This document shows, piece by piece, positions 54,126 through 64,000 of a stretch of 64,000 bases of DNA. Numbering within the stretch: the stretch's first letter is position 1; each line of letters starts with the position of its first letter. This DNA comes from Mesocentrotus franciscanus (Eukaryota; Echinodermata; Echinoidea; Camarodonta; Strongylocentrotidae). The stretch lies in the NCBI GenBank assembly GCA_037976565.1, contig CP137666.1, positions 52,603,271 through 52,667,270 on the forward strand, given 5' to 3'. Position numbers and translations under genes: made by a program. Under the pieces are notes generated by a model. It was not told where the DNA came from and made no database searches. It saw nothing but the letters and a program-made list of their open reading frames with translations.

Positions 54126-54373
54126 ATCAATATAGGATAGTGTATAAACGTGTGTGATCAATATAGGATAGTGTCTAAACGTGTGTGATCAATATAGGAT
54201 AGTGTCTAAACGTGTGTGATCAATATAGGATAGCGTCTAAACGTGTGTGATCAATATAGGATAGTGTCTAAACGTGTGTGATCAATATAGGATAGTGTCT
54301 AAACGTGTGTGATCAATATAGGATAGCGTCTAAACGTGTGTGATCAATATAGGATAGTGTCTAAACGTGTGTG
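54126..54373 (+). repeat. 31-bp minisatellite, exactly 8 copies
   Basis: The unit atcaatataggatagtgtct... of 31 bp is repeated eight times without gaps (248 bp). Copy 1 has GTATA instead of GTCTA; copies 4 and 7 have GCGTCT in place of GTGTCT, giving a higher-order period of three units. Confidence 0.9.
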
Positions 54374-54660
54374 GTCTAGATCATAATTATAAACACAGAG
54401 GTGTGAAATAGACGTGAGTGTTTTGGGTATACTTTAAGACATCGAACGTGCTCCTATTTAGAAAGGCATTGTTAAAAGGAAAAGTAACGCAGGATTTTGT
54501 TAAACGAGCACAGGCCTTATGGTGCGTATGAACAATGTACTTGATGTCATATGTCTGTGACAGAAACTCCCTAAAAATACAATGTTATCATACACAAGGT
54601 ACAGATAAACTTGGCACCGGAAAAGATACCAGGAAGTTCCCGACTCCTTGCGGGCCATAT

Positions 54661-54900
54661 CAGGGGCGGATCCAGCCGGCGGCAAGGGAGGGTGCCTAAA
54701 AAGGGGCCTACTTCGTGCGAAAGTTTGAAAATCGTGCCGGCCGATTTTTCGCTCAGTGGGGGGGGGGAGGTTTATTTTTCCACCGCCACCCCCCCCCCTT
54801 GGGCGCCAGGAGGGGCCCATCTTCTTCTTTTTTCAAAAAAGGGCGTTTTTACCAGTTTGTTTTTTTTGCTAGGGGAGGGGGCCCGGCCCCTGGATCCGCA
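54661..54900. mobile_element. hAT-type GGATCC-end element, imperfect right end
   Basis: Starts CAGGGGCGGATCCAGCCGGC and has the same interior as the elements at 10045 and 12576. The right end reads CTGGATCCGCAAGGGCCCTG, so the last bases have changed, and no 8-bp duplication is visible. Confidence 0.6.
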
Positions 54901-55838
54901 AGGGCCCTGGACAAGTTTCAAGGGCACTGTTTGATGATGAGATGCCATTTTGACATTTTTGAGAAGACCTGAAGAAAAATACTTACTGTAAGGTCTCAAT
55001 ATAACAGTGGTGCGTGTTGTAGAAATGACAACAAAATTATAAAGTAGATAGCGGTTTGTGATATTTAGAAGAAAAAAAAATCAACATTATGATGATGAAA
55101 CCGTATGTTTAATCGACAAAGCAGGTACAAGACCAAAATATATGTAACCTAGCTGGGTCATTACAATTATACATCGTGACGCAACGCACTGCAGCGGTGA
55201 CCCTCTTCCAGTCCTCCTCATCTGTATTATATTTACTCGTTCAAAATTGAAGAAGAAAAAAAAAGGAAAAATATCAAAAATTCCCTGATGTTTTGGTGGA
55301 GGGAATATGAAGAAAACGGATACAGGTTCATGCAAATGGGATATCAGGTCATATCCTTAACATTATGAACAGGAACTACCGAATTCATCTTCTCCATACA
55401 TCTCTATAAAAATCATTGGTAGGGCCTATATGTAATCAGATGCTAAGATACAATTCATGCTGTTCTAAGGCATAAAGACAGGGAGCGTTCATTAAAATTA
55501 ATGTAGGCCTACTATATGTCCCATTTGCAGGGCCAAAAAAATGAAAAGGTTAAATTCCACCGGCATCTGAAATATAATACTAATTTAGAACTTCCCTCAA
55601 AAAAAACGAAAGGACTTGAAAAATGTCTTTTTGTGGGAAAAAAACGACCGTTAGTTTTTCGAATCGACTTTAGGGATTGCAATCACCTAAGTAATAGTCT
55701 GATTTTCTGACCCTTGTACCAAATGGTCGTACGTTTTGTGCTTCACAAAGATTAAATCAGTTTCATTTTGGCCATTACAAGTAGTGGGTTATTGATGTAG
55801 ACAAATGCTCATTTTTACATATATAAATAGGTGTTTTG
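54901..55838. other. Intergenic, nothing recognised
   Basis: No repeat or gene that I can support. Confidence 0.3.
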
Positions 55839-56345
55839 CATATTTAATGAGCTATGACCTTTCACCTTTGACCTACATACTCCGAAATCAAACTTAGGTT
55901 GTGTTTTGATTTCATGTACCTTCATATCAAAATTTATTAAAATCTGTCAAACATTACTAAAGTTATCGATCGGAAACCAGATTCGCATATTTAATGAGCT
56001 ATGACCTTTGACCTACATACTCCGAAATCGAACTTAGGCTGTGTTTTGATACCATGTACCTTCATATCAAATTTTATGAAAATCTTTCAAATATTACTAA
56101 AGTTATCGATCGGAAACCAGATGTGTATTTTTCGCATATTTAATGAGCTATGACCTTTGACCTTTGACCTACATACTCCGAAATCAAACTTAGCCTGTAT
56201 TACGATACCATGTATCTTCATATCAAATTTTATGAAAATCCGTCAAACATTACTGAAGTTATCGATCGGAGACCAAATTTGTTACGGACGGACGGACGGA
56301 CGGAAGGACGGACAGCAGCGTTTCTATATCCCCTCCGACTTTGTC
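55839..56345. repeat. Three tandem units of about 147 bp with GGAC tail
   Basis: gcatatttaatgagctatgacc recurs at 55839, 55985 and 56134. Each unit ends in aaagttatcgatcgga-accag. The last unit is followed by (GGAC)n at 56285-56312 and tatcccctccgac. The element type is not certain. Each unit has TGACCTTTGACC-type half-sites. Confidence 0.75.
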
Positions 56346-58262
56346 GGCGAGGGGATAAAAAGATGTCAGTCAGTCACTTAATAGTGTCTGACAGTGAAGT
56401 CTAGAATGTAAACAGGTTTCCTTGCATAATTTGAATGCTAGGACACTGCTAATGTTTAAATTTCACAGATAGGACATACATGACATATTCATAATTCTTG
56501 CAAAGTTCTACAGAGTTTGATGTTGGCTGCAAAAGGGACATAGTATCTTTAACATAGTAATACGGTCTATCTAATTTTGTTTACACAGAGAAATGACACT
56601 ATTCATTTGGAAATTACGTAGCACACATGCTTTTTACCATTTTCTGTACTGTCCAATTATTTCATTCAAAATCAATATTTAAGAAAAACATGCAAATCAT
56701 TTACTTGTCAAAATATAAAAGTTGCACACTTTATGGTCAAAAACTTAAAATAACATCCTTTGGCAAGACATATATTTGCACTTCTTGACCAAGGTCAAGC
56801 AAACAAAAGGAGTACCTCAATGCTTGATTGTTTGATGAAAGTTGGTTAATAATATAATATGTTATATCTACGCTAGAGTATTATAAATTCTTTATCATAC
56901 TTGATCAAGCAGACAACAGGCAGGTAAAAGCTGAGCTTAATGCAGTGAATTTCTTATTTTACTAGTTCAAACGATCAATCTACTGCAGGATAAACAATCC
57001 AGATTCATTATAGCCATGTTCTCTTGACATACAATGCCCATACCAGAGCTCAAGATTAGCTTCAATGCATAGAGTTTCTTATTCTCATTGTTAATCAGTC
57101 TGGTTATAGACCAAGGCCAAGGCTATATTTAATGCAATTTCTTATTCTTATTCTTTTTATTTTCATTATTGTTAAATCAGTCTGGTTATATACCATTTTG
57201 CACGCAACTTAGTTATTTTGAGCAAAGATTTGCGGTGTTGTTTTTCATCAGAAAGCTAGATGGGTCCCATTCCAGGAAATTCCAGAAATAGAACTCATGG
57301 ACATCCCGTTCAAAACTATGATCACAACCTGTTATCTGACTTTATGGTTCTTTCCTTCTTAAAAACAAAATTCCTGACAATACATTTACTGGTATGGAGT
57401 TCTTGAAAGTTGTCCATTTCGGGTTTACCTTTTATGGTCAAATGCATGATAGGAAACATTAGTATTCTATTTGTATCTAGTAAGTATGTGATATATATAC
57501 GTCATAGATCATGCAAGTATGTTAGATACTCAACTTCGCCAGGAGTCTAGTGCATAGTGTCATGAAGAACAAGTGCAATAAATTGTAACATGAATCAAGG
57601 TTTGTGACTTGTGAGATATTTTTTTTTTAATCGGAATTCAAATTAATTATCATTAATATAAATCGCTGTTAAAAAAAAAGAAGAAAAAAAAAGTTTCAGT
57701 GGCTGATTAAATCAGCATTGATTTCAGTTTCAAACCGTAAGGATAACCTACCTAGGTATACACATACAGTTTGTTCGATTTGCATATTGCCATGTTTACT
57801 ATTGTTGTCATGTTCAAGTTCAAATGTTTTTATAGGTGTTTTTTTTAATTTAAATTGTCGATATTTCCTTTAGTTCACGTTCATGGAAAGCTCTCTTGAT
57901 CAAATCATCATTATTCTACCAGAAGCAAGTATAAACATATACCACCACACTCCAACAATATGGTTCTTTATTGCTATCATTTCCTTTTCGAAACCAATAA
58001 CACAAATGTGATCTAGGTGGAGAGCCATATTTCCTTGTACATGACTTCCTCCCTGAAGATATTTTTCCTGGAGATATTTATGGGTCATAAAAACAAGACC
58101 AGTAATTTTTTTTTTAATCATGTGATTTTTTAATCAAGGGCATCAGTCATTTACAGGTACGTGGAAAATGTAGTTCATGCTCAGACCATTGAAGGAAAGT
58201 AGTTTGGCATGTACTTCAAAACCTAGGGTAGCTGCATGGGGCCATACACTGGCATGACATGT
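56346..58262. other. Intergenic, nothing recognised
   Basis: Nearly 2 kb of AT-rich DNA without a recognisable gene. It may include the 3' untranslated region of the - strand gene ending at 59281, but I cannot place its poly(A) site. Confidence 0.3.
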
Positions 58263-58465
58263 ACCTGACTGAGTGGTAGAGCAGTGGACTGGTATCTAGG
58301 AGATCCTGGGTTCGAATCCAAATTGATTTGCCAGTGCATGATTGTAAGGCTTTAATCTACAATTACAACTACAACTACAAGTCCTCGGATAGGACTTGGA
58401 GCTATAGAACAAAGGTCACTTGACATACACTTGCTATCTTAGCAGTCAAGTAAAATATAAGTCAT
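58263..58465 (+). repeat. tRNA-derived SINE
   Basis: The head has an A-box-like TGGTAGAGCAGTGG and a B-box GGTTCGAATCC at tRNA spacing, followed by a non-tRNA body with a (tacaac)n stretch. There is no acceptor-stem pairing or cloverleaf end, so it is a retroposon, not a tRNA gene. Confidence 0.65.
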
Positions 58466-58884
58466 AATCATCATCACTGTTTTCCAACTCACATTGTTTC
58501 AGACTTTAAATTTATGAAATGTTGGCATTTAAATGATGACACTTAAAGCCTTTTGTCTGTATTGGCATGGTATAATCTTAGAAATTCCTTTGGAAACATT
58601 TGTTAATAGTGTCTCCATTTAAATGACATCTAACCCACAGTTTCCTCATCACCACAAACACAAACAATGAAATTATCTCATAGCCAATTTCAACAAGTAC
58701 CACTTAAGGTATAGTCTAGTGTACTTCCTTGCCAATGAAACATTTCCTGGTTGTACATTCATGACAATAAACTACCCGATCATGAAAAACCTACTTGTAT
58801 AGAAAAGCACAAGCGGAAATGTCAAGCACCATTACGTGTTTATTTAGTCTACCTCCATGGTTACCCACTTTATTGTTCCTAAAT

Positions 58885-58985
58885 TAATAATAATAATATT
58901 CCGCTTTTATATAGCACTAAAAACATCGACGATGTCTCTAAGTGCTTTACAGATATATTATTACCACTTTCTATTCTTGAACTTA
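58885..58985 (-). repeat. SINE 3' tail fragment, reverse orientation
   Basis: aataataataatattccgcttttatatagcac and gtctctaagtgctttacag are the reverse complement of the tail of the SINE at 60888. Confidence 0.6.
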
Positions 58986-59280
58986 GGAATACACAGTTTC
59001 AAATTTCATGTGAGCAAGAAGATGTATTATCTATATTTGATTTGATTTCGTGGAAAATATTTCCTCATTCATCATAAACATGTTCTAGAATGGACATTTC
59101 TCAATAATCATTCTGGATAGTTCAGAATAATCATTTCTGGCCTGCTATGAGTCAGTTTCAATACCATTATTCCATTGAAAGTTGATTATCACATCACCAC
59201 AAGGCTGTACTGAATTAATGACTGCAATCATGGTGGAATACAACATCTTCCAACAACGTATGATTCCTACTACTTCCGCT

Positions 59281-59799
59281 TCACGTTTTATCATCAATTT
59301 CTTCCTCAATACCAATCCCATCACCGGGCCAGATGACTCGCCTCCTTGTATCATGCCCTTCTAAGTACTTCCCTTCCAAACCGTTATTCTCATGATCATT
59401 ATCACCTAGTCTCTGCTCTTTCGCATCATTGCCTGTGCCTCTCTGAGATATCAGTTGCTCTTTCATGAGTTTCAATCCATCCTCTCTACTCTCTGTGGCT
59501 CCATTTCCATCTCCTCCTCTTCTTACTATCCCTCTATCCCCTCCTGGATTATCCAGCACTCCTACCATCTTCACCTCCCCTCCATCACCCCCATCCTCCA
59601 GATTTCCTGCATCCTTCTCAATATTCTCCTTCAGCTCCAGTTCCTCCTCCTGTTTCTCCAGTTCATCCATCTCATGCTGGAGCTGTTCTTTCCGCTCCGC
59701 TATCTTCTTGAGGTCTCCTGCCTGGAGTCGCCCCTTCATGCCAACAGACTTCTTGATATGTTCAATGACGCTGAAGGGATCAATGTTTACATTGGATGC
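59281..59799 (-). CDS. Unidentified spliced gene, last coding exon
   Basis: 173 codons including a TGA stop at 59281-59283. It opens at 59799 after a splice acceptor (tttgtcacccaccAG on the - strand), in phase 0, matching the phase-0 donor of the exon at 61451. The protein begins ASNVNIDPFSVIEH, then has a Lys/Glu heptad region likely to form a coiled coil (KKIAERKEQLQHEMDELEKQ), then a Gly/Asp/Glu-rich tail likely to be disordered. The product is not recognised. The + strand open frames over this exon are shadows. Confidence 0.65.
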   Translation of the reverse strand, partial: ASNVNIDPFSVIEHIKKSVGMKGRLQAGDLKKIAERKEQLQHEMDELEKQEEELELKENIEKDAGNLEDGGDGGEVKMVGVLDNPGGDRGIVRRGGDGNGATESREDGLKLMKEQLISQRGTGNDAKEQRLGDNDHENNGLEGKYLEGHDTRRRVIWPGDGIGIEEEIDDKT

Positions 59800-60887
59800 C
59801 TGGTGGGTGACAAAATATTGATTTAAAAGTTTAGGTCTCCCAAAATGAGAACTTTAGCAATGATGCTATAATTGTAACATCAATTAAAGCAATTATAATA
59901 ATGCCTCCGGCTACTTTGTAGCGGAGGCATAAAAATACTTGGCTAATGATGCATTTCAATGATCAACTGATATGCTGTCTGGATCTCATCTTTCTTAATC
60001 CTAATCAATAAATTACTGTTTATACAAGAGAAAAATCTTTTCTTCCAACCCTGCACAAAAGATTGATTAAGGAGTTCAGTAATATGCAGCTGAGGGTGTG
60101 TGTGTGGGGGGAGAAGGAGGGGAATGCAGGAGCAAACATAAAATCAGCAAAAAGGGGTGAACTTTTTATTGTTCAAAATTTTCATATAAACCATCAATAA
60201 AATATAGCAAAATATAAAGAAAAATCAAACAAAAATTAATAATCTACAAACATCAACTAAGATGAAGTTTTTAACTTTCATGCTTGGATGGGCACATCCA
60301 TTTAGGCATAACAAGGTCTGATAAAGAAAATTGCAAAAAATAGAGCAAGTAGCCATTCAAATGTTAATGTGCATCTGTAAGACATTCTTGTTTAACAATA
60401 CAAACAAAGAATGAAAGCCAATGAGGAGGATTGAGCTATGGATGTGATATGTAGTCTCGGGACTTCATGGTTTTGACAAGCACGGTCAAGATGACTCTCC
60501 TTTCAACCTAAAATCGTGGACAAGCCATAGGATACCTCCAATCTGAATCTGAATGGCCAGATGCCCCATTTTCTTTCAAAGACTCATTTATTCTTAAATG
60601 GCTATGCTCACTCATGCATGAATGCAATGATTCCAAACCCATCTTAGAGAGGATTTTTTAATTTTTATTTTGAAATATGAAAGATAAGTAGCTATTATAT
60701 ATTTGAAAATCTTAACTAAAATAGTGTCCACTTTTTTTGTTTTGCTGAGAGGTTTTGTGGGCATCATACACTACATATAGAATACAGTGTCATAATTTTT
60801 TGGGGGGAGAGCAACCCCTCTCCCCCTGCATCCAAGGATCCATGACCCTGGTCCACAGTATCCTTTTGTTTACTTGGTATAGAATAA

Positions 60888-61229
60888 GTGTCGTAGTCGA
60901 GTGGTTTAAGCACTTGACTTGAAATTCAAAGGTCGTTGGTTCGATCCCCATCACGGCACTAATGTCCTTTGGCAAGGCATTAATCTACATTTGCCACTCA
61001 ATAACCAGGAGAGAAATGGGGACCCGGTAGGATGACGAAAGCATTTGTGTTAGTAATTGCCTATGCCCTCGCGGTGACTATATGGTCGGAATACTCCCCA
61101 GCAAGAGGAGATGGTGCACATTGTGCGTGAATGAATCCGATGACCGGGGTAATAATATGTGTAAAGTGCTTAGAGACGGTACTCAGTATTAAGTGCTATA
61201 TAAACCCAGAATATTATTATTATTATTTT
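60888..61229 (+). repeat. tRNA-derived SINE with (ATT)n tail, full length
   Basis: The tRNA-like head has TGGTTTAAGCAC and the B-box GGTTCGATCCC. The body contains gccctcgcggtgac and gatggtgcacattgtg, with a tail taaagtgcttagagac ending (ATT)5. It lies in an intron of the - strand gene. Fragments of the same family are at 9889-9990, 21395-21520, 36745-36800 and 58885-58985. Confidence 0.8.
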
Positions 61230-61450
61230 AGTTTGACGTGTTAAGATGAGTAAGTGGGTTACATTTAGTCTTTTGATTTAGAAGATAGTGATCCAGGATT
61301 TTTCATCTTTGAATGCCAAATGTGGAGTGCATTTACGTCAAGCAATGATCTAAATTACATTGTTTTTGGAAAGGACTCAAACTTTCATATCTTCAACTTC
61401 CTTATCAAAACGCATATCGATGTAAAATAAACAAACCAGGATGAACTTAC

Positions 61451-61561
61451 GGCAAAAAGCTCCATAGCACTGATATCATTCCTTGGATTAGTAGGAGGCC
61501 CTCTACTGATAATTCTTGCAATAGCTGGTATGTCCTCTGCTTTGGGAATACCATAAGGTTC
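61451..61561 (-). CDS. Unidentified spliced gene, internal exon
   Basis: 37 codons, phase 0 at both ends, with a good acceptor (ctttctttattcaAG) and a strong donor (GCC|GTAAGT). It encodes EPYGIPKAEDIPAIARII and then SRGPPTNPRN, ending MELFA. Lack of stops, exact length in codons and consensus sites on both sides make it convincing as an exon. Confidence 0.7.
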
Positions 61562-61659
61562 CTTGAATAAAGAAAGTTGAGTTAGAAAGAAAAAGTGGAA
61601 GAGGAAGTGGAAATAGGAAAATACATGAAAGACGAAGGGAAAAAGATATTGAGAGAAAT

Positions 61660-61850
61660 GTGAGAATGACAGCAAGGAAGAGAAAAAGAGAGAGCAAGAG
61701 AGAGAGAGCAAGAGAGAGAGAGAGTTGGAGACATACAGAGAGACAATGAGAGAAAGAGATAGAGAAAGCGAGAGAGTGCAAGAGAAGACAATTCAAGAGA
61801 AGAGAGGGTGTGAGAGTGAGAAAGAGAGAGAGAGAGAGTCTGGTCAAAGT
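61660..61850. repeat. GA-rich low-complexity tract in intron
   Basis: Dense GAGA/AGAG repeats on the + strand (CT on the gene strand). Open frames across it on both strands are composition artefacts. Confidence 0.75.
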
Positions 61851-61942
61851 GACAAGCAACTTTTTCATAATGCCCTCAATCACTTTCAGAATACCTTTGA
61901 GAAATTGCTTTTCATAAAAGGGTATATATCTAATATGAAAAC

Positions 61943-62338
61943 TTAAAGATAAAGACCAGTTCTGGTCATGCGATTGCATTGTGAAAGAAACGTTGTGGAA
62001 TCGATCAGAAAAGGTTGATCATCTAGCATATAAGTATTGGTGTGTACTGCAAGGTTCTGGAATCATCAAAATGATAAGAAATTTGGCCCAGTCTTGGTAA
62101 AGTTACAAGCACTGTACACAGAAAGATGTATATGGGACTACACGACCACGTGCGCGATATCTATTTGGTCCCAATAGATATAATAATGTACCAAATATAT
62201 CAATTAGTAGGCGGTTTCCCGGCAAAATTTGTTTCATCACGTATTAGTCAAAACACATTCTTTCACATGATTGGTAATGAGAGCTTCCATTTCATTTTTT
62301 GAGAGAGGGGCGTTTCCTAAACTGGTCTTTACCTTTAA
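61943..62338. mobile_element. TTAA-targeting MITE, copy 2, reverse orientation
   Basis: Reverse complement of 13545-13949, including matches at agcatataagtattggtgtg and gatatctatttggtccc. It is flanked by TTAA at 61943-61946 and 62335-62338. It lies in an intron of the - strand gene. Confidence 0.85.
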
Positions 62339-62612
62339 TTCAACAGGTTTTTAAATCACAATGTACCTGGCCCTGAGAAAACTATGGACTGACCCCTGGA
62401 AGAGAAATAAAACCATCTGCAACATATGAAAACTCAAATTCAACTCATACACAGAACCCGTCCCTTTATTAAACAATAATTTTCTTACGAATATGATGCA
62501 AAAAAAGCGATGAAAGATTTGTAATGAAGACAATGTAATGTACATACATTCACTTCCATCTAAATTATTTAAAAATCGACTAAATAAGGGGCTACAAATC
62601 GTATACACTTAC

Positions 62613-62694
62613 CAGTTTGGGTAAGAACACTGCAAGGCTCCATGCATATAAATGAAGATCATCAATGAATGCTCTTATTGTATAGTAAAGTAAC
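62613..62694 (-). CDS. Unidentified spliced gene, internal exon
   Basis: 82 bp. The acceptor is acttctgttttcAG and the donor CTG|GTAAGT. Only one frame is open: the first base completes a codon begun in the previous exon, then 27 codons (LLYYTIRAFIDDLHLYAW, SLAVFLPKL) end in phase 0, which fits the phase-0 start at 61561. The segment is aromatic and hydrophobic and could be membrane-associated. The upstream exon is not identified. Confidence 0.65.
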
Positions 62695-62819
62695 CTGAAA
62701 ACAGAAGTATCAAAATATAAAACGGGGGAAAATTATCCTGCAAACATGTTTCAGTTGTTTAAATAAAGTTAATATTACAAAAAGGTTCCCATACATGTAT
62801 ACAGGTAACATCATTGTGC

Positions 62820-62898
62820 CCCCCACCTATCTCTCCCTCCCCCCTCACTCACACTCTCCCCCTCTCTCTCTCTCTCTCTCTTCCCTGTCCTTTTTTTT
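62820..62898. repeat. C/T-rich simple repeat
   Basis: Includes (CT)n at about 62859-62881 and a poly(T) run. Confidence 0.7.
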
Positions 62899-63075
62899 TC
62901 ATTTCTAGGTTTCACCTTGCTTCCCCTGAATTAAAAATTATTCAAACAAATTATAACAAAATTTCAATGTGTTTACGTGACTAATATCCTTACAAAAGAC
63001 ATTCAGCAAATTAACAACAGGGACCCAAACAATACATAACATTATGTACCACGTGGTATACTAAGATATATTTCA

Positions 63076-63234
63076 GGGCCCCGTCTTACAAAGAGTTGCG
63101 ATTGATCCAAATCAATCGCAAGTCCTCCAATCAATCGCAAGTTTGCAGTCTCCTATCTCTTATGTACATAGTTGCGATTGATATCAATCACAAATAAGTT
63201 GCGATTGATATCAACTCTTTGTAAGACGGGGCCC
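63076..63234. mobile_element. Short palindromic MITE
   Basis: 159 bp, starting GGGCCCCGTCTTACAAAGAG and ending with its inverse, with repeated TTGCGATTGAT/ATCAATCGCAA inside. It is almost wholly self-complementary and has no coding capacity. Lies upstream of the exon at 62613 on the - strand. Confidence 0.8.
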
Positions 63235-63372
63235 AGGGCTCATATTCATAAAAGCTTATCAAGTCTAGTTTACCTCTATCTGTACTATGTAAGTAGCTGA
63301 CAACTAGATTAGTAAGGTTTAAAAAAAATGGGTCCTGATTTCTTAGCATAGATTTACTTTGCTCCAAGTCTC

Positions 63373-63492
63373 TTATTTGATAAAACCAGCCATCGGACTA
63401 ATGATCATGACTTCGTAGTCTTTCTTAGGTGTGAGGTAGGCCATAGCTGTAGCTTCCCCAACCTTAGTAGTCAGGCCAAGGTAATTGTGAAC
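63373..63492 (-). CDS. Possible exon, partial gene
   Basis: An acceptor-like ccacccccacAG is followed by 39 open codons (VHNYLGLTTKVGEA, AMAYLTPKKDYEV) and a TAA at 63373-63375. The residue pattern looks coding. However, no donor in it gives the phase 2 needed by the exon at 62694, so it may be a terminal exon of another isoform or gene, or be joined through an unseen exon. Confidence 0.35.
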   Translation of the reverse strand, partial: VHNYLGLTTKVGEATAMAYLTPKKDYEVMIISPMAGFIK

Positions 63493-64000
63493 CTGTGGGG
63501 GTGGGAGGGGGAATGATGAAAAGCCCTATTGTGGGGTTTTGGGTTAGAGATATTGTCATGATCTTTCCAGTAGTTGCCTCAAAAATGTCATTTTGAAATT
63601 TTGAAACAACGATTTCAGGCTTTAAAAAATGACAGCTATTTTGAAATAGTATAAAGCAAAATAACAGTCGAAACAAATATCTGAAAACACTATTCTTCTA
63701 ATTAGCACTTACTTACTTTTAGGACTAGACATCAAGTATTAGCAAAACATTTATATAGTGAATACCTAGCGGCTATACGACATAATTCCATCTTTTATCA
63801 AATCTAAGATACGTGTATTTCCAAATCTTTAATATATGTCATTTCTTTTAAATTTTACACTTCAATTGAATAAAGTGAAACATAAAGAGATAGCCATTTC
63901 AGATTAAGAAGCCAAATATGTATGCTACAGAAATTGATTATTTTGTAGAATCCAAGCCACTTTTATCCATCTTTGTTACTTTGGTCTATTCCCAATCACT
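63493..64000. other. Right edge, nothing recognised
   Basis: AT-rich, probably intronic. No feature is supported. Confidence 0.3.

Noticed and set aside
54126..54373. Regular 31-bp repeats resembling a CRISPR array
   Set aside because: Copies are directly adjacent with no spacers, and the genome is animal, so it is a minisatellite.
59455..59826. 123- and 118-codon + strand frames
   Set aside because: Shadows of the coiled-coil exon on the - strand, which has proper splice sites and sensible protein composition.
60888..60962. tRNA gene candidate with a good B-box
   Set aside because: No matching acceptor stem, and it continues into a SINE body with an (ATT)n tail, copies of which are elsewhere. 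The same applies to 58263-58330.

Overview
The window looks like animal nuclear DNA, most likely from an echinoderm such as a sea urchin. It is AT-rich and full of short inverted-repeat DNA transposons, tRNA-derived SINEs with (ATT)n tails, degraded LINEs, and a foldback element with long, internally repetitive arms. Foldback elements of this kind (TU elements) are known from sea urchins. The organism call is inference. No CRISPR arrays, rRNA genes or bacterial genes are visible.

The main content is a cluster, all on the + strand, of single-exon genes for type I membrane receptors: signal peptide, V-set immunoglobulin domain, a second Cys-rich Ig-like region, Ser/Thr-rich stalk, one transmembrane helix, and a long cytoplasmic tail rich in tyrosines. 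There are two related subfamilies. Subfamily A has one intact gene (15354-17690), two broken members (469-2291 and 7655-9399) and two stumps holding only the leader and the start of the Ig domain (27788-27945 and 36928-37066). Subfamily B has one intact gene (43152-44672), one member spoiled by a single frameshift (32898-34420) and one degenerate member (30490-31520). The two intact genes and the best-preserved B relative share Y-x-x-P tail motifs of the form Y-x-(M/I)-P-D-K, and all end in or near L-Y-x-x-(I/V). This suggests phosphotyrosine signalling through SH2 adaptors. The 7655-9399 member carries a different, probably spliced tail with repeated G-Y-x-V-P-like motifs.

The non-coding DNA between the genes was duplicated with them. 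Copies of a roughly 1.45-kb unit lie at 21.8-23.3, 23.3-24.3 plus 26.5-27.0, 27.0-27.4, 34.4-36.4, 44.7-46.1 and 47.3/53.2-53.9 kb. These paralogous copies serve as empty-site controls that date transposon insertions. They show 8-bp target duplications for a hAT-type MITE, a TA target for a family with CACTGCAAAAA ends, and nesting of a 4.8-kb foldback element inside one copy of that family.

By region: 0-9.4 kb holds two receptor pseudogenes separated by tandem repeats and half of a foldback element. 9.8-13.9 kb holds a SINE tail, hAT-like elements and a dead LINE. 15.3-17.7 kb is the intact A gene. 17.8-21.7 kb holds MITEs and a SINE. 21.8-28.6 kb is the tandem-duplicated intergenic array with insertions. 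29-46 kb holds the B genes and a dead LINE. 46-54 kb is nested transposons. 54-58.5 kb holds satellites and repeats. 59.3-62.7 kb contains three exons of an unrelated spliced gene on the - strand that I could not identify.
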